Shown here: piece after piece, positions 13,001-28,000 of the stretch
Position numbering within the stretch: the stretch's first letter is position 1
How the letters are laid out: each line of letters opens with the position of its first letter
Source: Apostichopus japonicus
Lineage: Eukaryota; Echinodermata; Holothuroidea; Aspidochirotida; Stichopodidae
Assembly: GCF_037975245.1 (NCBI RefSeq)
Contig: NC_092579.1
Coordinates: forward strand, 317,001 to 381,000
Direction: 5' to 3'
DNA length: 64,000 bases
The notes under the pieces: generated by a model
Seen by the model: the letters and a program-made list of their open reading frames with translations, nothing else
Databases searched by the model: none
What the model was told of the DNA's origin: nothing
Made by a program: the position numbers and the translations under genes

Positions 13001-16000
13001 ATCCCTATGTTGGGAATAGTTGTGTGTAATCCCTATTTTGGGAAAAGTTGTGTGTAATCCCTATGTTGGGAATAGTTGTGTGTAATCACCTATGTTAAGA
13101 TAGTTTGTGTGTCATGCTTATGTTGAGAATAGTTGTGTGTCATGCTTATGTTGAGAATAGTTGTGTGTCATCCCTATGTTGAGAATAGTTGTGTGTCATC
13201 CCTATGTTGGGAATAGTTGTGTGTAATCCCATGTTGAGAATAGTTTGTGTAATCCCCTATGTTGAGAAAAATTGTATGTACTCATTGACCATAATGGCTT
13301 CCACCTTTGATGTTCTATCCAGATTACTGAGTTTGATCCAAGTTTTGCCTCAGTATTCTTGAGGTTAAATGCTACTGTACTCTATTTCTAGTTTCCACCA
13401 TTACACCAAGTTTACCTTTTTAGAAGTGTAATGTATTGGCTTCTATATACTTTATGAATTTAATCGTATTCCTATATACATTTACTACTTTGCTAACAGG
13501 GGCGTAGCGAAGGGGTTTTTGTTGGGGGGGTGTGGAGAATTTGATTTGCCGACGGATCTGGAAGTGGTGACTGAAATGGGGGAGGGGTCTAAGGGGAGGG
13601 GGTGTCCCCCTCTCCTTTGGAAAAGTTTTAGTTTTGAAACGTCCTTAGATGCAATCTGGTGTATATTTGAAGTCAAATTTGATTTGCCGACGGATCTGGA
13701 ATTGGTGACTGAAATTGGAGAGGGGTCTAAGGGGAGGGGGTGTCCCCCTGCCCTTTTGGAAAATTTTTAGTTTTGAAACGTCCTTAGATGCAATCTGGGG
13801 CATATTTTAAGTCAAATTTGATTTGCCGATGGATCTGGAAGTGGTGACTGAAATGGGGGAGGGGTCTAAGGGGAGGGGGTGTCCCCCTCCCCTTTGGAAA
13901 ATGTTTAGTTTTGAAACGTCCTTAGATGCAATCTGGGGCATATTTTAAGTCAAATTTGATTTGCCGATGGATCTGGAAGTGGTGACTGAAATGGGGGAGG
14001 GGTCTAAGGGGAGGGGGTGTCCCCCTCTCCTTTGGAAAATTTTTAGTTTGAAACGTCCTTAGATGCAATCTGGTGCATATTTTAAGTCAAATTTGATTTG
14101 CCGATGGATCTGGAAGTGGTGACTGAAATGGGGAGGGGTCTAAGGGGAGGGGGTGTCCCCCTCTCCTTTGGAAAATTTTTAGTTTTGAAACGTCGTTAGA
14201 TGCAATCTGGTGCATATTTTAAGTCAAATTTGATTTGCCGATGGATCTGGAAGTGGTGACTGAAATGGGGGAGGGGTCTAAGGGTAGGGGGTCTACCCCT
14301 CCCGTTTGGAAAATTTTTAGTTTTGAAACGTCCTTAGATGCAATCTGGTGCATATTTTAAGTCAAATTTGGCATGGAAGAAGCTCCCGTTCTCCTTTTCT
14401 CTATTCAGCTTTCCTTCTTTCTTCCCCTTCCGCTCTCTTCACCTTTTCTTCTTTTGCCGACAGACCCAAAATTTGCCGACAGCGACCAAATTATTGGGGG
14501 GGTGTGACACCCCCCACACCCCCCCCGCTCGCTACGCCCCTGTGTGCTAACAATGTAGTTAATGTGATGTGGCCAGCTTCAACTATTTGTATTGAAAATT
14601 TAGGCCTACGTAGTATACTGTGTTTATTTATGAATATCATCATAGTGAAATATGTAATCTGCAGACTTTCTCCCAAGCTTGAAACATGGTTATGACTATC
14701 AGCCCATGTCATCTTCTCATATCCTGGAGTTATTGTCTTCCATTTTGAAATCATGTTAAAGGCCACCTTTCTTGGGATGCATATTGTGTTAAGTGATGTA
14801 ATGGCAAAAGTGTACAGTTATAGAATATGATTGTGCAGTATGTAACTGTGTGTGGCATCCCGAACATCATCTTTCATTAAAAATGATAGAAAGCAGTAAA
14901 TCGCACAATTTTGAGTAATTTTTATGTAATAATTTTGTGATAGTTCAATAAACAGAAAAGAGATGCATACTGTATATCTATTTATGCTGGCCAAGCCCTT
15001 TCTTAATCCAAGAATTCACTTGATCTTCAAAAGCAAATTACTTTCCTTAAATTATAACCCTATTGATTTATTCTTGAAACTTTTGATACATTTGGAATGT
15101 TTCCTTCACTGTCAATTGATGTTCTCTCTGTATTTAGAATTACATAGAAAAGGCAAATTTTAGAAGTTGTAGAAATATTATTTTCCCTCGTGAAGAAATG
15201 AATGAATCAAATGTGACATCATTCACTAAGCTGTTACCAGATGCATTCATAAAATATCACCAAATATGACAAATTCATATCTTTCCCATGAAAAGTGGTA
15301 TCAGGATGTGGTGTTGGTTATTGACATAAAGATACTGAAATCTTCTATGATTTTTTTTATTGCCACCGGAATATTCCCATTATTAGGGCTTAGCTTATTG
15401 AAAGGTGAGAGTTTGAAGTACTTTGTAATAAGATACGCTACGTTGTAATGAGACTGAATGTAGTGTTAATGATGTAGTGACACAACAAAGGTGTCAAACA
15501 CTAGCCATGTGCAATTGTTTTCAATTTGGCACATTTTGTCCCTCTTGCTTGAGTCTATTTGTGATAGTCACAATAGGAAACTAATAAACAAGGGGAGCTA
15601 ATAAAACTAACAAAATACAATTGGGTATGTCCAACCCAGCAAAACTATATTGACTTTGAACCAGACATTTAGAGTTTGAAATGCTATTTGTTTCTTTCCT
15701 GTAGGAAGGAATCCATGTTTTAGAGGCCTTGGCAGCATCAGGGTTACGTTCCATCCGGTATGCTAAAGAAATCCCTGGAGTTAAAAACATAATAACCAAT
15801 GACATTGCTGCTGAGGCGGTGGAAGCCATGAAGAGGAACATTGCTCATAACCATTTAGAGGCGATTGTGAATGCTAGTCAAGCTGATGCATGGTCAGTAT
15901 ATATTAAAGACCAAGTATGGAGACAAATTTTTTTGGGGGGACTTTCCATTAATTTGGGAGTTAACATACCCATAATCAACATGTGTAAAAAATAATCTTC

Positions 16001-19000
16001 GAAAACCTACTATAACACATCAAAAAGGACCACGAAAATGGACATTTTGGGTAGTCACGTGACATGAACCTCTGGAATGTCTGAAAACAGAGATTGACCC
16101 AAGGAGCCTCTGGTCACCGTGTGACGTCATTGTTTGTATACCGCGAAAATCAAACGCTGATATAGGCACTGTTTATACACAGATAGCGAACAATTGTACT
16201 GTATTTGACTTCCAATTTCGAGCGTTTGAAAAGCTGTTAGCTAAAACAAGAACACATGAAGGTAAACAAATAGTTTAAGACAATTTTAAGAAGAAAATTT
16301 AGTTAAATTGGTTATTTTATTAGCAAAATTTCCACTCAAATGGAAGCATTTTTTACATAGCAGAGCGTCAATACAATATACTGTAGAACATGCAAGCAGC
16401 TTGGCGATTCCATAATATAATTTGATGGCAAGATACCTTAAACTGAACAGAAGAATAAACCTAAAAGATGCCTCATGCGTGATATGTGACGGGAGAATGG
16501 CTTACGTTACTGTCAACGAATTACCAAAAAGACACTAAACATAAACGAACAACTACTAGAAGACGCTGACCCAAATCGACCAGGGTAGCACATGACTAAG
16601 CTTCAGTTGAACATAGTACTTACTCGTTTTAATATCCAAAAGTACAAACACAGAAAAAGTATCCTTTCAGTAAACCAAATTTAGCAGTGAATATCCAAAT
16701 CCATGTTTCTCGTTCAATCCTGGGCGAAATACTACCGTGACTCTGTGTAATTCCATAGAGTTAGGTCTAGGTGAAACAGGCCTTGACCAGTAACATCCCA
16801 CAATCACAAGACAGTCACTAACGAAATAAAACGTCCGATCGCTACATAGAACTGTTTCTATTCAACTCCTTGGACCATGCAGATGCCGGAATAAACATAA
16901 CGGACAATATAACACAATTTATCACGAACTCACGATACTGGAATACAACAAATGAAATAGATAAATGCGATGAAATCCTAACGTGACCATTTACACATGC
17001 TGTGAGTTGTAACTCACTACATGTACTAACAATGCTACCCTAGGCACGTTATATACACGGTCATCTCTTACAGTAAATATTATACTGTCAATTGCGTGAT
17101 ATAATGTTACATGTAAGGACGTCCAGAGCTTGTTTACGAGGAGACTTGAAAGGGTCAATTTCACATTAGCTATGTCTGACACAGCTATCGACAGTATATA
17201 ATTTTCGCAGAATGAGACATTTGCAGCATACACAGAGGCAGGGACATGCATGTGGACTCATGGGCATGAGATACTCCGGGTGCTGAAAAATCTTTCCGCG
17301 TGGATCTCACAAAATTGATCCAAACTCTGCGGCGTTTTACGTCGGTTCTTTTACTAGGAAATCTAATAAAGCTGATGCTTTTGTTGGGTGAGGTATAAAT
17401 GCAACCTCCAACAACGCAGAATTGTGGCATTTCTGGGGAAAAGGAGTAATATCATTGATGTTTTTGGCAGCTCAAATATACAACTTTACACACTAAAAGT
17501 ATTGTTGTGAGTGAGGTATACAAAAAGTGATGTCACATGGTCACCTGATGTCTTCGGAATGTTTCAGGAATGTCTGAAATAGGTTTCATAAAAAGCTGGC
17601 TTTTCTTCCCATTTTTCACGTATTTAACGTTCGAAATTGGTAAAGTTAATTACAGCAATGTAATTGGAGTGAGTTAAGGATTACATACATGCAAAATGGT
17701 GGGTATTTATGTTCATCTAAAAGTCTCCATAGTTGGTCTTTAACTTATTGCAACTAATTGCAACTTATTGGTAATTTTGATCCTTCAAAATGTCTCCTTA
17801 CAAAAGAAGGACCAATTTAGCAGCAATTTTGTCTTCTCAGTTGGGAAGCTACTGCATCTTCCCCTCTTGATTCACTTAATAAGCACCCCCACCTCTCCCC
17901 ACCCATCATCTTCTTACATGATGCTACAGGGTCACTCTCTTACAAATTCCAAAGTTTTTCTCCCATATTTGTTAAATTTCTTGTTTTTTGTCTCTTTTTC
18001 TATAACTCTGTAGCCTACTGATGTACCAGAATCCCTCTCATTTTGATGTTATTGATTTAGATCCATACGGCTGTGCAGCGCAATTTATAGACCCATCAGT
18101 ACATGCAGTGCGCCCAGGTGGACTGCTCTGTGTCACATGTACAGACATGACTGTTCTGTGTGGTAATTATGGAGAGACCTGCTTCACCAAGTATGGAGCA
18201 TATTCTGTGAAGGCTACTTACTCACATGAAATGGTAAAGATATTAGGTATTTAACTATAAATTGCAAACCCTGTAAATTGGGAAAGTCTACCATAACCTG
18301 TTAATACTAGTATGAACGTAGTTTCCTTCTACCATAAGCTGGTAATACTAGTATGAAAGTACTTTACTCCTACCATAACCTGGTAATACTAGTATGAAAG
18401 TAGTTTACTTCTACCATAACCTGGTAATACTAGTATGAAAGTAGTTTACTTCTACTATAACCTGGTAATACTAGTATGAAAGTAGTTTACTCCTACCATA
18501 ACCTGGCAATACTAGTATGAAAGTAGTTTACTTCTACCATAAGCTGGTAATACTAGTATGAAAGTACTTTACTCCTACCATAACCTGGTAATACTAGTAT
18601 GAAAGTAGTTTACTTCTACCATAACCTGGTAATACTAGTATGAAAGTAGTTTACTTCTACTATAACCTGGTAATACTAGTATGAAAGTAGTTTACTCCTA
18701 CCATAACCTGGCAATACTAGTATGAAAGTAGTTTACTTCTACCATAAGCTGGTAATACTAGTATGAAAGTACTTTACTCCTACCATAACCTGGTAATACT
18801 AGTATGAAAGTAGTTTACTTCTACCATAACCTGGTAATACTAGTATGAAAGTAGTTTACTTCTACTATAACCTGGTAATACTAGTATGAAAGTAGTTTAC
18901 TCCTACCATAACCTGGTAATGCTAGTATGAAAGTAGTTTACTTCTACTATAACCTGGTAATGCTAGTATGAACTTAAGTCAAACATCTGTAAGGATTCTT

Positions 19001-22000
19001 TTTGTTCGACTTCCTTTAATTATGAGTATGTAACCACTGAACATGCAACCAAGCCAGTCATGGTTACATATAGCAACCATTGCACAAGGACCTGCCACCC
19101 TCCCTCCACCTGTCCCCCCTAACCCCACCCCTAACCCCCACATTAAAAATTCAGTGTGTTAATTGCATTTTACATGAATTGTGAAGACAAACAGTTTAGA
19201 ATTCTACATGGAAATGTCATTTACATTCATGTGATATTCTTTGTGACATTCACATTCAGGGAACAATTATATCCCATATTGCATCTCAACAAACCATGCA
19301 AATGATCAATTGCTGTACAAGTACAACGATGTATCACGGTGTATTCTATAATCTGAGCTAAAATTCAGAAACTTGAAAACTGCTGCACAAAGTTTGAACA
19401 GTAAATTATTCCTTGCCATTGATTACTTGATATGTCAACATGACAAAACATTACAAGGTGGCTTTGATTACTTGATATGTCAACATGACAAATCAGTACA
19501 AGGTGGCTTTGATTACTTGATATGTCAACATGACAAATCAGTACAAGGTGGCTTTGATTACTTGATATGTCAACATGACAAAACATTACAAGGTGGCTTT
19601 GATTACTTGATATGTCAACATGACAAATCAATACAAGGTGGCTTTGATTACTTGATATGTCAACATGACAAATCAATACAAGGTGGCTTTGATTACTTGA
19701 TATGTCAACATGACAAATCAATACAAGGTGGCTTTCATTACTTGATATGTCAACATGACAAATCAATACAAGGTGGCTTTGATTACTTGATATGTCAACA
19801 TGACAAATCAGTACAAGGTGGCTTTGATTACTTGATATGTCAACATGACAAATCAATACAAGGTAGCTTTGATTACTTGATATGTCAACATGACAAATCA
19901 GTACAAGGTGGCTTGGATTACTTGATATGTCAACATGACAAAACATAACAAGGTGGCTTTGAGTACTTGATATGTCAACATGACAAATCAGTACAAGGTG
20001 GCTTGGATTACTTGATATGTCAACATGACAAATCAGTACAAGGTGGCTTTGATTAATTGATATGTCAGCATGACAAATCAATACAAGGTGGCTTTGATTA
20101 CTTGATATGTCAACATGACAAATCAGTACAAGGTGGCTTTGATTACTTGATATGTCAACATGACAAATCAGTACAAGGTGGCTTTGATTACTTGATATGT
20201 CAACATGACAAATCAATACAAGGTAGCTTTGATTACTTGATATGTCAACATGACAAATCAGTACAAGGTGGCTTGGATTACTTGATATGTCAACATGACA
20301 AAACATAACAAGGTGGCTTTGAGTACTTGATATGTCAACATGACAAATCAGTACAAGGTGGCTTGGATTACTTGATATGTCAACATGACAAATCAGTACA
20401 AGGTGGCTTTGATTAATTGATATGTCAGCATGACAAATCAATACAAGGTGGCTTTGATTACTTGATATGTCAACATGACAAATCAGTACAAGGTGGCTTT
20501 GATTACTTGATATGTCAACATGACAAATCAGTACAAGGTGGCTTTGATTACTTGATATGTCAACATGACAAATCAGCACACGGTGGCTTTGATTACTTGA
20601 TATGTCAACATGACAAATCAGTACAAGGTGGCTTTGATTACTTGATATGTCAACATGACAAATCAGTACAAGGTGGCTTTGATTACTTGATATGTCAACA
20701 TGACAAATCAATACAAGGTGGCTTTGATTACTTGATATGTCAACATGACAAATCAATACACGGTGGCTTTGATTACTTGATATGTCAACATGACAAATCA
20801 GTACAAGGTGGCTTTGATTACTTGATATGTCAACATGACAAATCAATACACGGTGGCTTTGATTACTTGATATGTCAACATGACAAATCAGTACAAGGTG
20901 GCTTTGATTACTTGATATGTCAACATGACAAATCAGTACAAGGTGGCTTGGATTACTTGATATGTCAACATGACAAATCAATACACGGTGGCTTTGATTA
21001 CTTGATATGTCAACATGACAAATCAATACAAGGTGGCTTTGAAGTGCCAAATTAAGTATATGTTGTTGACACTAGTTAAACAGAAGTTGTTTACTACATC
21101 TTCTTTTCAAGTGTGGTTTTGTTCATGAGCTTTGTCATGTCCTTGCTTCTTTCCTTTGTTGTATCATTTGTACTGATGGTTCTTATGACAGGCTTTACGG
21201 ATTCTGCTGTACACCCTGCAAGCCAGTGCAACCAGATGCAGCAGATACATTGAACCTCTTCTTAGTGTCAGTGCTGACTTCTACATCAGAGTATTTGTCA
21301 GAGTTCACAGTGGACAGGCAGAAGCTAAACATTCTGCAAGGTTAGTTTTTAAGTTAGATTTTATGTTTGGAATTAGTCATAGGGTTTGTTTTCTTCAAAT
21401 TCTATTACTAAATAATTCAGTGATTTATTCAGCCACATGTTTATGTTCTGTTCTGTTCAATTTTTAAATAAGGCAATTTTGAAAAAAATGATGAAAGCAA
21501 TAGCAGGCATTGTAATTGAAATGAAGTCATACTTTTAATATAAAAGTAGATTCACAAAGTAGGTAGTAAAATTACAATAATATGATTTGTTTCTTCGATT
21601 ATAGAATAAAGTATCACAAGTTTATTTTAGGATGCGGTATCTGAAAAGGATCACAGCAGACACCTCACAAATCAGAAGAGATAGCTCTGATAAGCTCTGT
21701 GTAGGAATACTTATTAAAGTTTACATCTTAGTGGGATCATTCTCAGAGCTCACGTTTGAAGGGGAACTTGCTGGGATCCAAACCTCAAAATTGTTTTTGT
21801 TTATACTAGGCCTAGTTTATACAGATATTGTAAAGAAAGAAGTCCCACAGCTTTTAATGCCAATTATAACTTCAAGTAGAGTATTGTAAGATGGGCATAG
21901 GGTATGATAGAATCTCCTTTTATCTTTGACAGAAAGACTGCTGTGGTCTATATTTGCACTTATTGTGAAAACTTTTCCTTACAAAGATTCGGACAGATTG

Positions 22001-25000
22001 TAAGCAAGTCTAATGGGTAAGTCTCTTTTAAATATATGTGGTTGACTTTAATGTTTTCATTAGGTCTGAAAATCTTGCACATCACCCTATTTTCATAGTA
22101 ACTTAAGTTTTTTTTTTAGGTACGGTTTATGTTTGTTCACGGTTGGATGTTGTACTTTGCAGTTGTTTTGTTATTGACATTGACACAATGGGAGTAAGAC
22201 TGAAGTAAACACTGGCAGGTAATTAATTTTAAACCAGTTTTAACCAAAGAAATGTTTTCTGTACGTACGTACATACTCAAACTAATTATCTATGTGTCTA
22301 TGTTTTCTCCCAAGCTCCCTTATTAGGAATGAAACTAAGTTTCCCTCGTATTCATTCTCTTTGCAGACGTATTTCAGAAGAAGTTGCAAATAATACTAAA
22401 AAACTCTTTCTCTGTTTGCCATGTTTTTTTAAGAAATGTGACATTTTGGCTTATTATGCATTATGCATATTATGCTATTATGCTATTATTATGCTATTAT
22501 TATGCTATTATGCATAGCTCACAGAGACACATTCTGACTTTCTGTTACAGAATTGTTTGAACTTGATTTTAAAAATTTATGGGATGCTCTCTTTAGTGTA
22601 AACCTGACGATCATATGGCCATTTCCACCTTTAAAATCTGTTCATTCCTAAATATTACAGAGTAGGCTGTCATTCCAGGTGCTTGTGATCACAATTTTAA
22701 AATGTATGTCAGGTTAAAAGTTTCTTTTCATTTGATAGAAAAAGAGAAATTTTTACATCTTTATATTAATCTCCTCTCCCTCTTCCCTGTCAACAATTAT
22801 TATTCAATCCATTTCTGCCAACCATCACCCTAAATACTGACATTATTGCAGATTCCTCACCCCAGCTTTAATCATATTTCTACTAAACTTCAACTCTTTA
22901 CTAGGCATAGAAACCCTTACTTATAGCACAGGTTTCGAACAAGAGCTAAATGTGCAACAACAGGCAAATTGAGCGTGAACATTTATGAAGGCAAAAAGCT
23001 AGAAAACAGACCAGATTTGACATAATTCTTATATTAGTAGTAGTATTTAATAAATATTGTCTGAATATCAGTAACTTAAAAGCATGTGCATGAGGGTATA
23101 CCAATAGAGTCCCCCCTCACACTTCCTCAATTAAACCCTATTACTTTCATCCCTTACAGTAGTATTCAGTGACATAAATTAAGAATAAGGTACTGTGAAT
23201 GTAACTGGTACGGATTTATTGACTAGGTAAACATGCTATCTATATAGACACACTCACACTTCCTCTTGTTGTACTATATTAATCGTGAAAGAATATTAAA
23301 CGCTGCTACATTCATCCCTTTACAGTAGCGATCAGTGATATAAATTATGAATAAGGTACTGTGAGTGTAATTGAACACCATGTTAGTGTGGTACAGATTT
23401 ATTGACTAGGTAAACATGCAATCTATATTTAAAATACTTCCAAGTAAACTGAATGTCACTGTGAACAGAGATCTTTGTGTATTCAAAGGTAGCAATGAAA
23501 TATAAAGTGTAATTATTAAAACAGTTTGTCATTATTACTTGATAGGAATACTAAGTTTACAGCAGCAAATGGACCAACTGTGCCTGAAAGGTGTGATAAC
23601 TGTGGAGGCAGATATCATGTAAGTGTTTAATATCAGAGTGCTGGCAGATACCATGTAAGTATTTAATATGAGAGTGCTGGCAGATACCATGTAAGTGTTT
23701 AATAGGAGAGTGCTGGCAGATATCATGTAAGTGTTTAATATCAGAGTGCTGGCAGATAACATGTAAGTGTTTAATATCACAGATATCATGTAAGTGTTTA
23801 ATAGCAGAGTGCTGGCAGATATCATGTAAGTGTTTAATATCAGAGTGCTGGCAGATACCATGTAAGTATTTAATATGAGAGTGCTGGCAGATACCATGTA
23901 AGTGTTTAATATGAGAGTGCTGGCAGATATCATGTAAGTGTTTAATATCAGAGTGCTGGCAGATGTCATGTAAGTGTTTAATATCAGAGTGCTGGCAGAT
24001 ACCATGTAAGTGTTTAATATCAGAGTGCTGGCAGATATCATGTGTTTAATATCAGAGTGCTGGCAGATATCATGTAAGTGTTTAATATCAGAGTGCTGGC
24101 ACATAACATGTAAGTATTTAATATCACAGATATCATGTAAGTGTTTAATAGCAGAGTGCTGGCAGATATCATGTAAGTGTTTAATATCAGAGTGCTGGCA
24201 GATACCATGTAAGTGTTTAATATGAGAGTGCTGGCAGATACCATGTAAGTGTTTAATAGGAGAGTGCTGGCAGATACCATGTAAGTGTTTAATAGCAGAG
24301 TGCTGGCAGATATCATGTAAGTGTTTAATATCAGAGTGCTGGCAGATAACATGTAAGTGTTTAATATCACAGATATCATGTAAGTGTTTAATATCAGAGT
24401 GCTGGCAGATAACATGTAAGTGTTTAATATCAGAGATATCATGTAAGTGTTTAATAGCAGAGTGCTGGCAGATATCATGTAAGTGTTTAATATCAGAGTG
24501 CTGGCAGATATCATGTAAGTGTTTAATAACAGAGTGCTGGCAGATACCATTTAAGTGTTTAATATCAGAGTGCTGGCAGATACCATGTAAGTGTTTAATG
24601 TTACAGATATCATGTAAGTGTTTAATATCAGAGTGCTGTAAGTGTTTGAACAATTTCCATTGTATTTTTATGCATGTGGCTGAATAAATCATCTATCTAT
24701 CTATGTTAGTGTTTAACAGCAGAGTGCTGGCAGATAACATGTAAGTGTTTATTATCACAGATACCATTATAGTGTTTAATATCAGAGTGCTGGCAGATAT
24801 CATGTAAGTGTTTAATATCAGAGTGCTGGCAGATGTCATGTAAGTGTTTAATATCAGAGTGCTGGCAGGTACCATGTAAGTGTTTAATATCACAGATATC
24901 ATGTAAGTGTTTAATATCAGAGTGCTGGCAGATATCATGTAAGTATTTAATATGAGAGTGCTGGCAGATATCATGTAAGTATTTAATATGAGAGTGCTGG

Positions 25001-28000
25001 CAGATACCATGTTAGTGTTTAATATCAGAGTGCTGGGAGATATCATGTAAGTGTTTAATATCACTGTGATGGTTTTAGTACTGCTGCACACACTGGTGAC
25101 ATTATCATTCACTGTGACGTGATATTAATTTTCATGCATTATAACACTTGTGTAGGACTTTGAAAATGCATCCCTACAAGGAAACATTATGAAGGGATGT
25201 TTATAGTGCTACTATTGACTCACAATTTTTGCAGAAAGCTCTTGTACCTCTAATGCACACAACTATTTGTCCTTTTCATTATAGATATCTGGTCCAATGT
25301 GGGCTGAACCACTCCATAATAGATCATTTGTAAACAAGTTATTGGAGCATGTGAAGGACCACAACAGTCAATTTAACACTGCGGCAAGATTAGAAGGATT
25401 ACTAACAGTTATATCAGAGGTGAGAAAATTCACTTGTACTGACAGTATGAAGAGTATCTTACCCTTATTTCATAGACTGAGAATATTCATACTGCTATGA
25501 TACTGGCAGGACGAGTGCTTTAAAACGTGACATATGAAAGCACAGGTGTTTGCAAATACAGTCAATATGCATCTCTCTGAAAAGCATCATTGTGGATTTG
25601 AGTGCAGTTTTATATCATAGTGAAAACACATAGAACAGTAGGACACATTCAGTCAATATAAATCTACACACATAGAACAGTAAGACACATTTAGTCAATG
25701 TATGTCTGCACACAAAGAACAGTAGGACACATTTAGTCAATATAAGTCTGCACACAGATCAGTATGACATTTAGTCAGTATAAGTCTACACACATAGAAC
25801 AGTAACACACGTTTAGTCAATATAAGTTTGCACACATGGAACAGTATGACATATTTAGTCAATATAAGTCTATACACATAGAACAGTAGGACATATTTAG
25901 TCAGTATAAGTCTTCACACATAGAACAGTAGGACAGATTTAGTCAGTATAAGTCTTCACACATAGAACAGTAGGACACATTTAGTCAGTATAAGTCTACA
26001 CACATAGAACAGTAAGACACATTTGGTCAATATAAGTCTGCACACATAGAACAGTAGGACACATTTCAATATGAGTATGCACACATAGGTCAGTAAGACA
26101 GATTTAGTCAGTATAAGTCTGCATTCATAGATCAGTAGGACACATTTAGTCGATGTAAGTCTTCGTGCATAGAACAGAAGAACACATTTAGTCAAGATTA
26201 GTCTGCACACATATATCAGTAGGACATATTTAGTCAATATAAGTCTGCAGGCAGAGAACAGTATGACATATTTAGTCAGTATATGTCTACACACATAGAA
26301 CAGTAGGACACATTTAGTCAATATAAGTTTGCACACATGGAACAGTAGGACACATTTAATCAATGTAAGTCTGCACACATAGAACAGAAGGACACATTTA
26401 GTCAATATAAGTCTACACACATACAGCAGTAGGACACATTTAGTCAATATAAGTCTGCACACATACAGCAGTAGGACACATTTAGTCAATATAAGTCTAC
26501 ACATACAGCAGTAGGACACATTTAATCAATGTAAGTCTACACACATAGAACAGAAGGACACATTTAGTCAATATAAGTCTCCACACATAGATCAGTAGGA
26601 CACATTGAGTCAATGCAATTCTTCTTGCATAGAACAGAAGAACACATTCAGTCAAGATAAGTCTGCACACATAGAACAGTAGGACACATTTAGAAAATGT
26701 AACTCTGCACACATAGAACAGTAAGACACATTTAGACGATGGTATTAACATTTGCAAGGCTGAAACAAAATGCTGGAAGAAAAGGAATGACTTACTATGC
26801 CTTTTCAAACACACATATGATCTGTTAATGTTTTGCTTATAATGTTATAAGAAGTTTTACCCAGTTTTATAAGTCCATTGTTGTAAATTGTTACATTTGT
26901 TCTGATTATTTGGCAGGAAGTGCCCAATGGGACATTCTACTACCCGATTAGCAAATTTTGCAACTTCATCCGTGCTATATGTCCATCTCAGATCAAGGTC
27001 AGGTCAGCCATTATGAATGCTGGTTATCAAGTTTCAGGCACTCACTGTTCAGCAGAAGGAATCAAGACTGATGCCCCACCGTCTGTGGTATGGGACATCC
27101 TCAGAGCTTGGGTGAGATATATTGCAATATTTTGTCTCTTGAGCAGCCAAGATTGTTTGACATGTATGAGGAAATAGTTGTGCAAACTTCTATTCTTCTT
27201 GTGTTATAGGTGGTTGTGTATATTTACTAAGGATTTTTAAACATCACATGGTTTAAGGTAACTTCATTTCAATTATGTTGGGTATTGTGTAATGCTTATG
27301 TAGCTGCACTGACAGAAACTTTAACATACTTTTTTTCAACTGCAAGTTAACAATGGTAAATGCTTGTACAGTGAAAAAAAGGAAATATCAAGTTTGTATT
27401 TTGAGGTTTTAGTATGAATAAATTCACCCATTTATTGGAAATTTAAGATAAGTTTTAATAACACAAGCACATGCAAATGTTTCCTTGCTTTGAGCACTTT
27501 GACTCGAGACCTTTACAAATGTAAATCCATCTCATTATGACAAAATCTGATCAAGGTATTTAATACTGTAAGTAAGGACAACACTAAAACACAGAGCAAA
27601 CTTACAGAGATTAAATTTACAAGTAATGTTGCGGTGGTGGTGTATATGTGGGTTGTAAAGATGAGCCAAGGGTCTCGAGTGGATTTCGTCATATTTATTA
27701 TATCCGAAATTACCCGTGAAAACTATAACAAAACATAACAGTGACACTATATTCAAATATGATAATATATGTTACGAATATATAGCCATGTACAAAACAT
27801 AGGTGTAGTAACGACTACGTTTAATTACGGCACTATTAAGAAACCTGCAAAAGATTATTCTACCGAACGTTTGTTGTCCAATTGGATTACAACGTACCTA
27901 CATACAGAATACAAGACAACAATAAAAATATCTCCTTGGGCTCCCTATACCACACCATTACAAATATTGGTAGTCTTCCATGATTAAATAAACGCAATAA

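Noticed and set aside
19365-21050. A 561-codon minus-strand frame of 15-residue repeats, resembling a repetitive secreted protein.
   Set aside because: The 45-bp unit is a multiple of three and lacks stops, so both strands stay open. It lies wholly in a TRMT1 intron, and variation hits all codon positions.
23535-25112. Long minus-strand frames of 385, 170 and 139 codons with 12-residue repeats.
   Set aside because: By-products of the 36-bp donor satellite.
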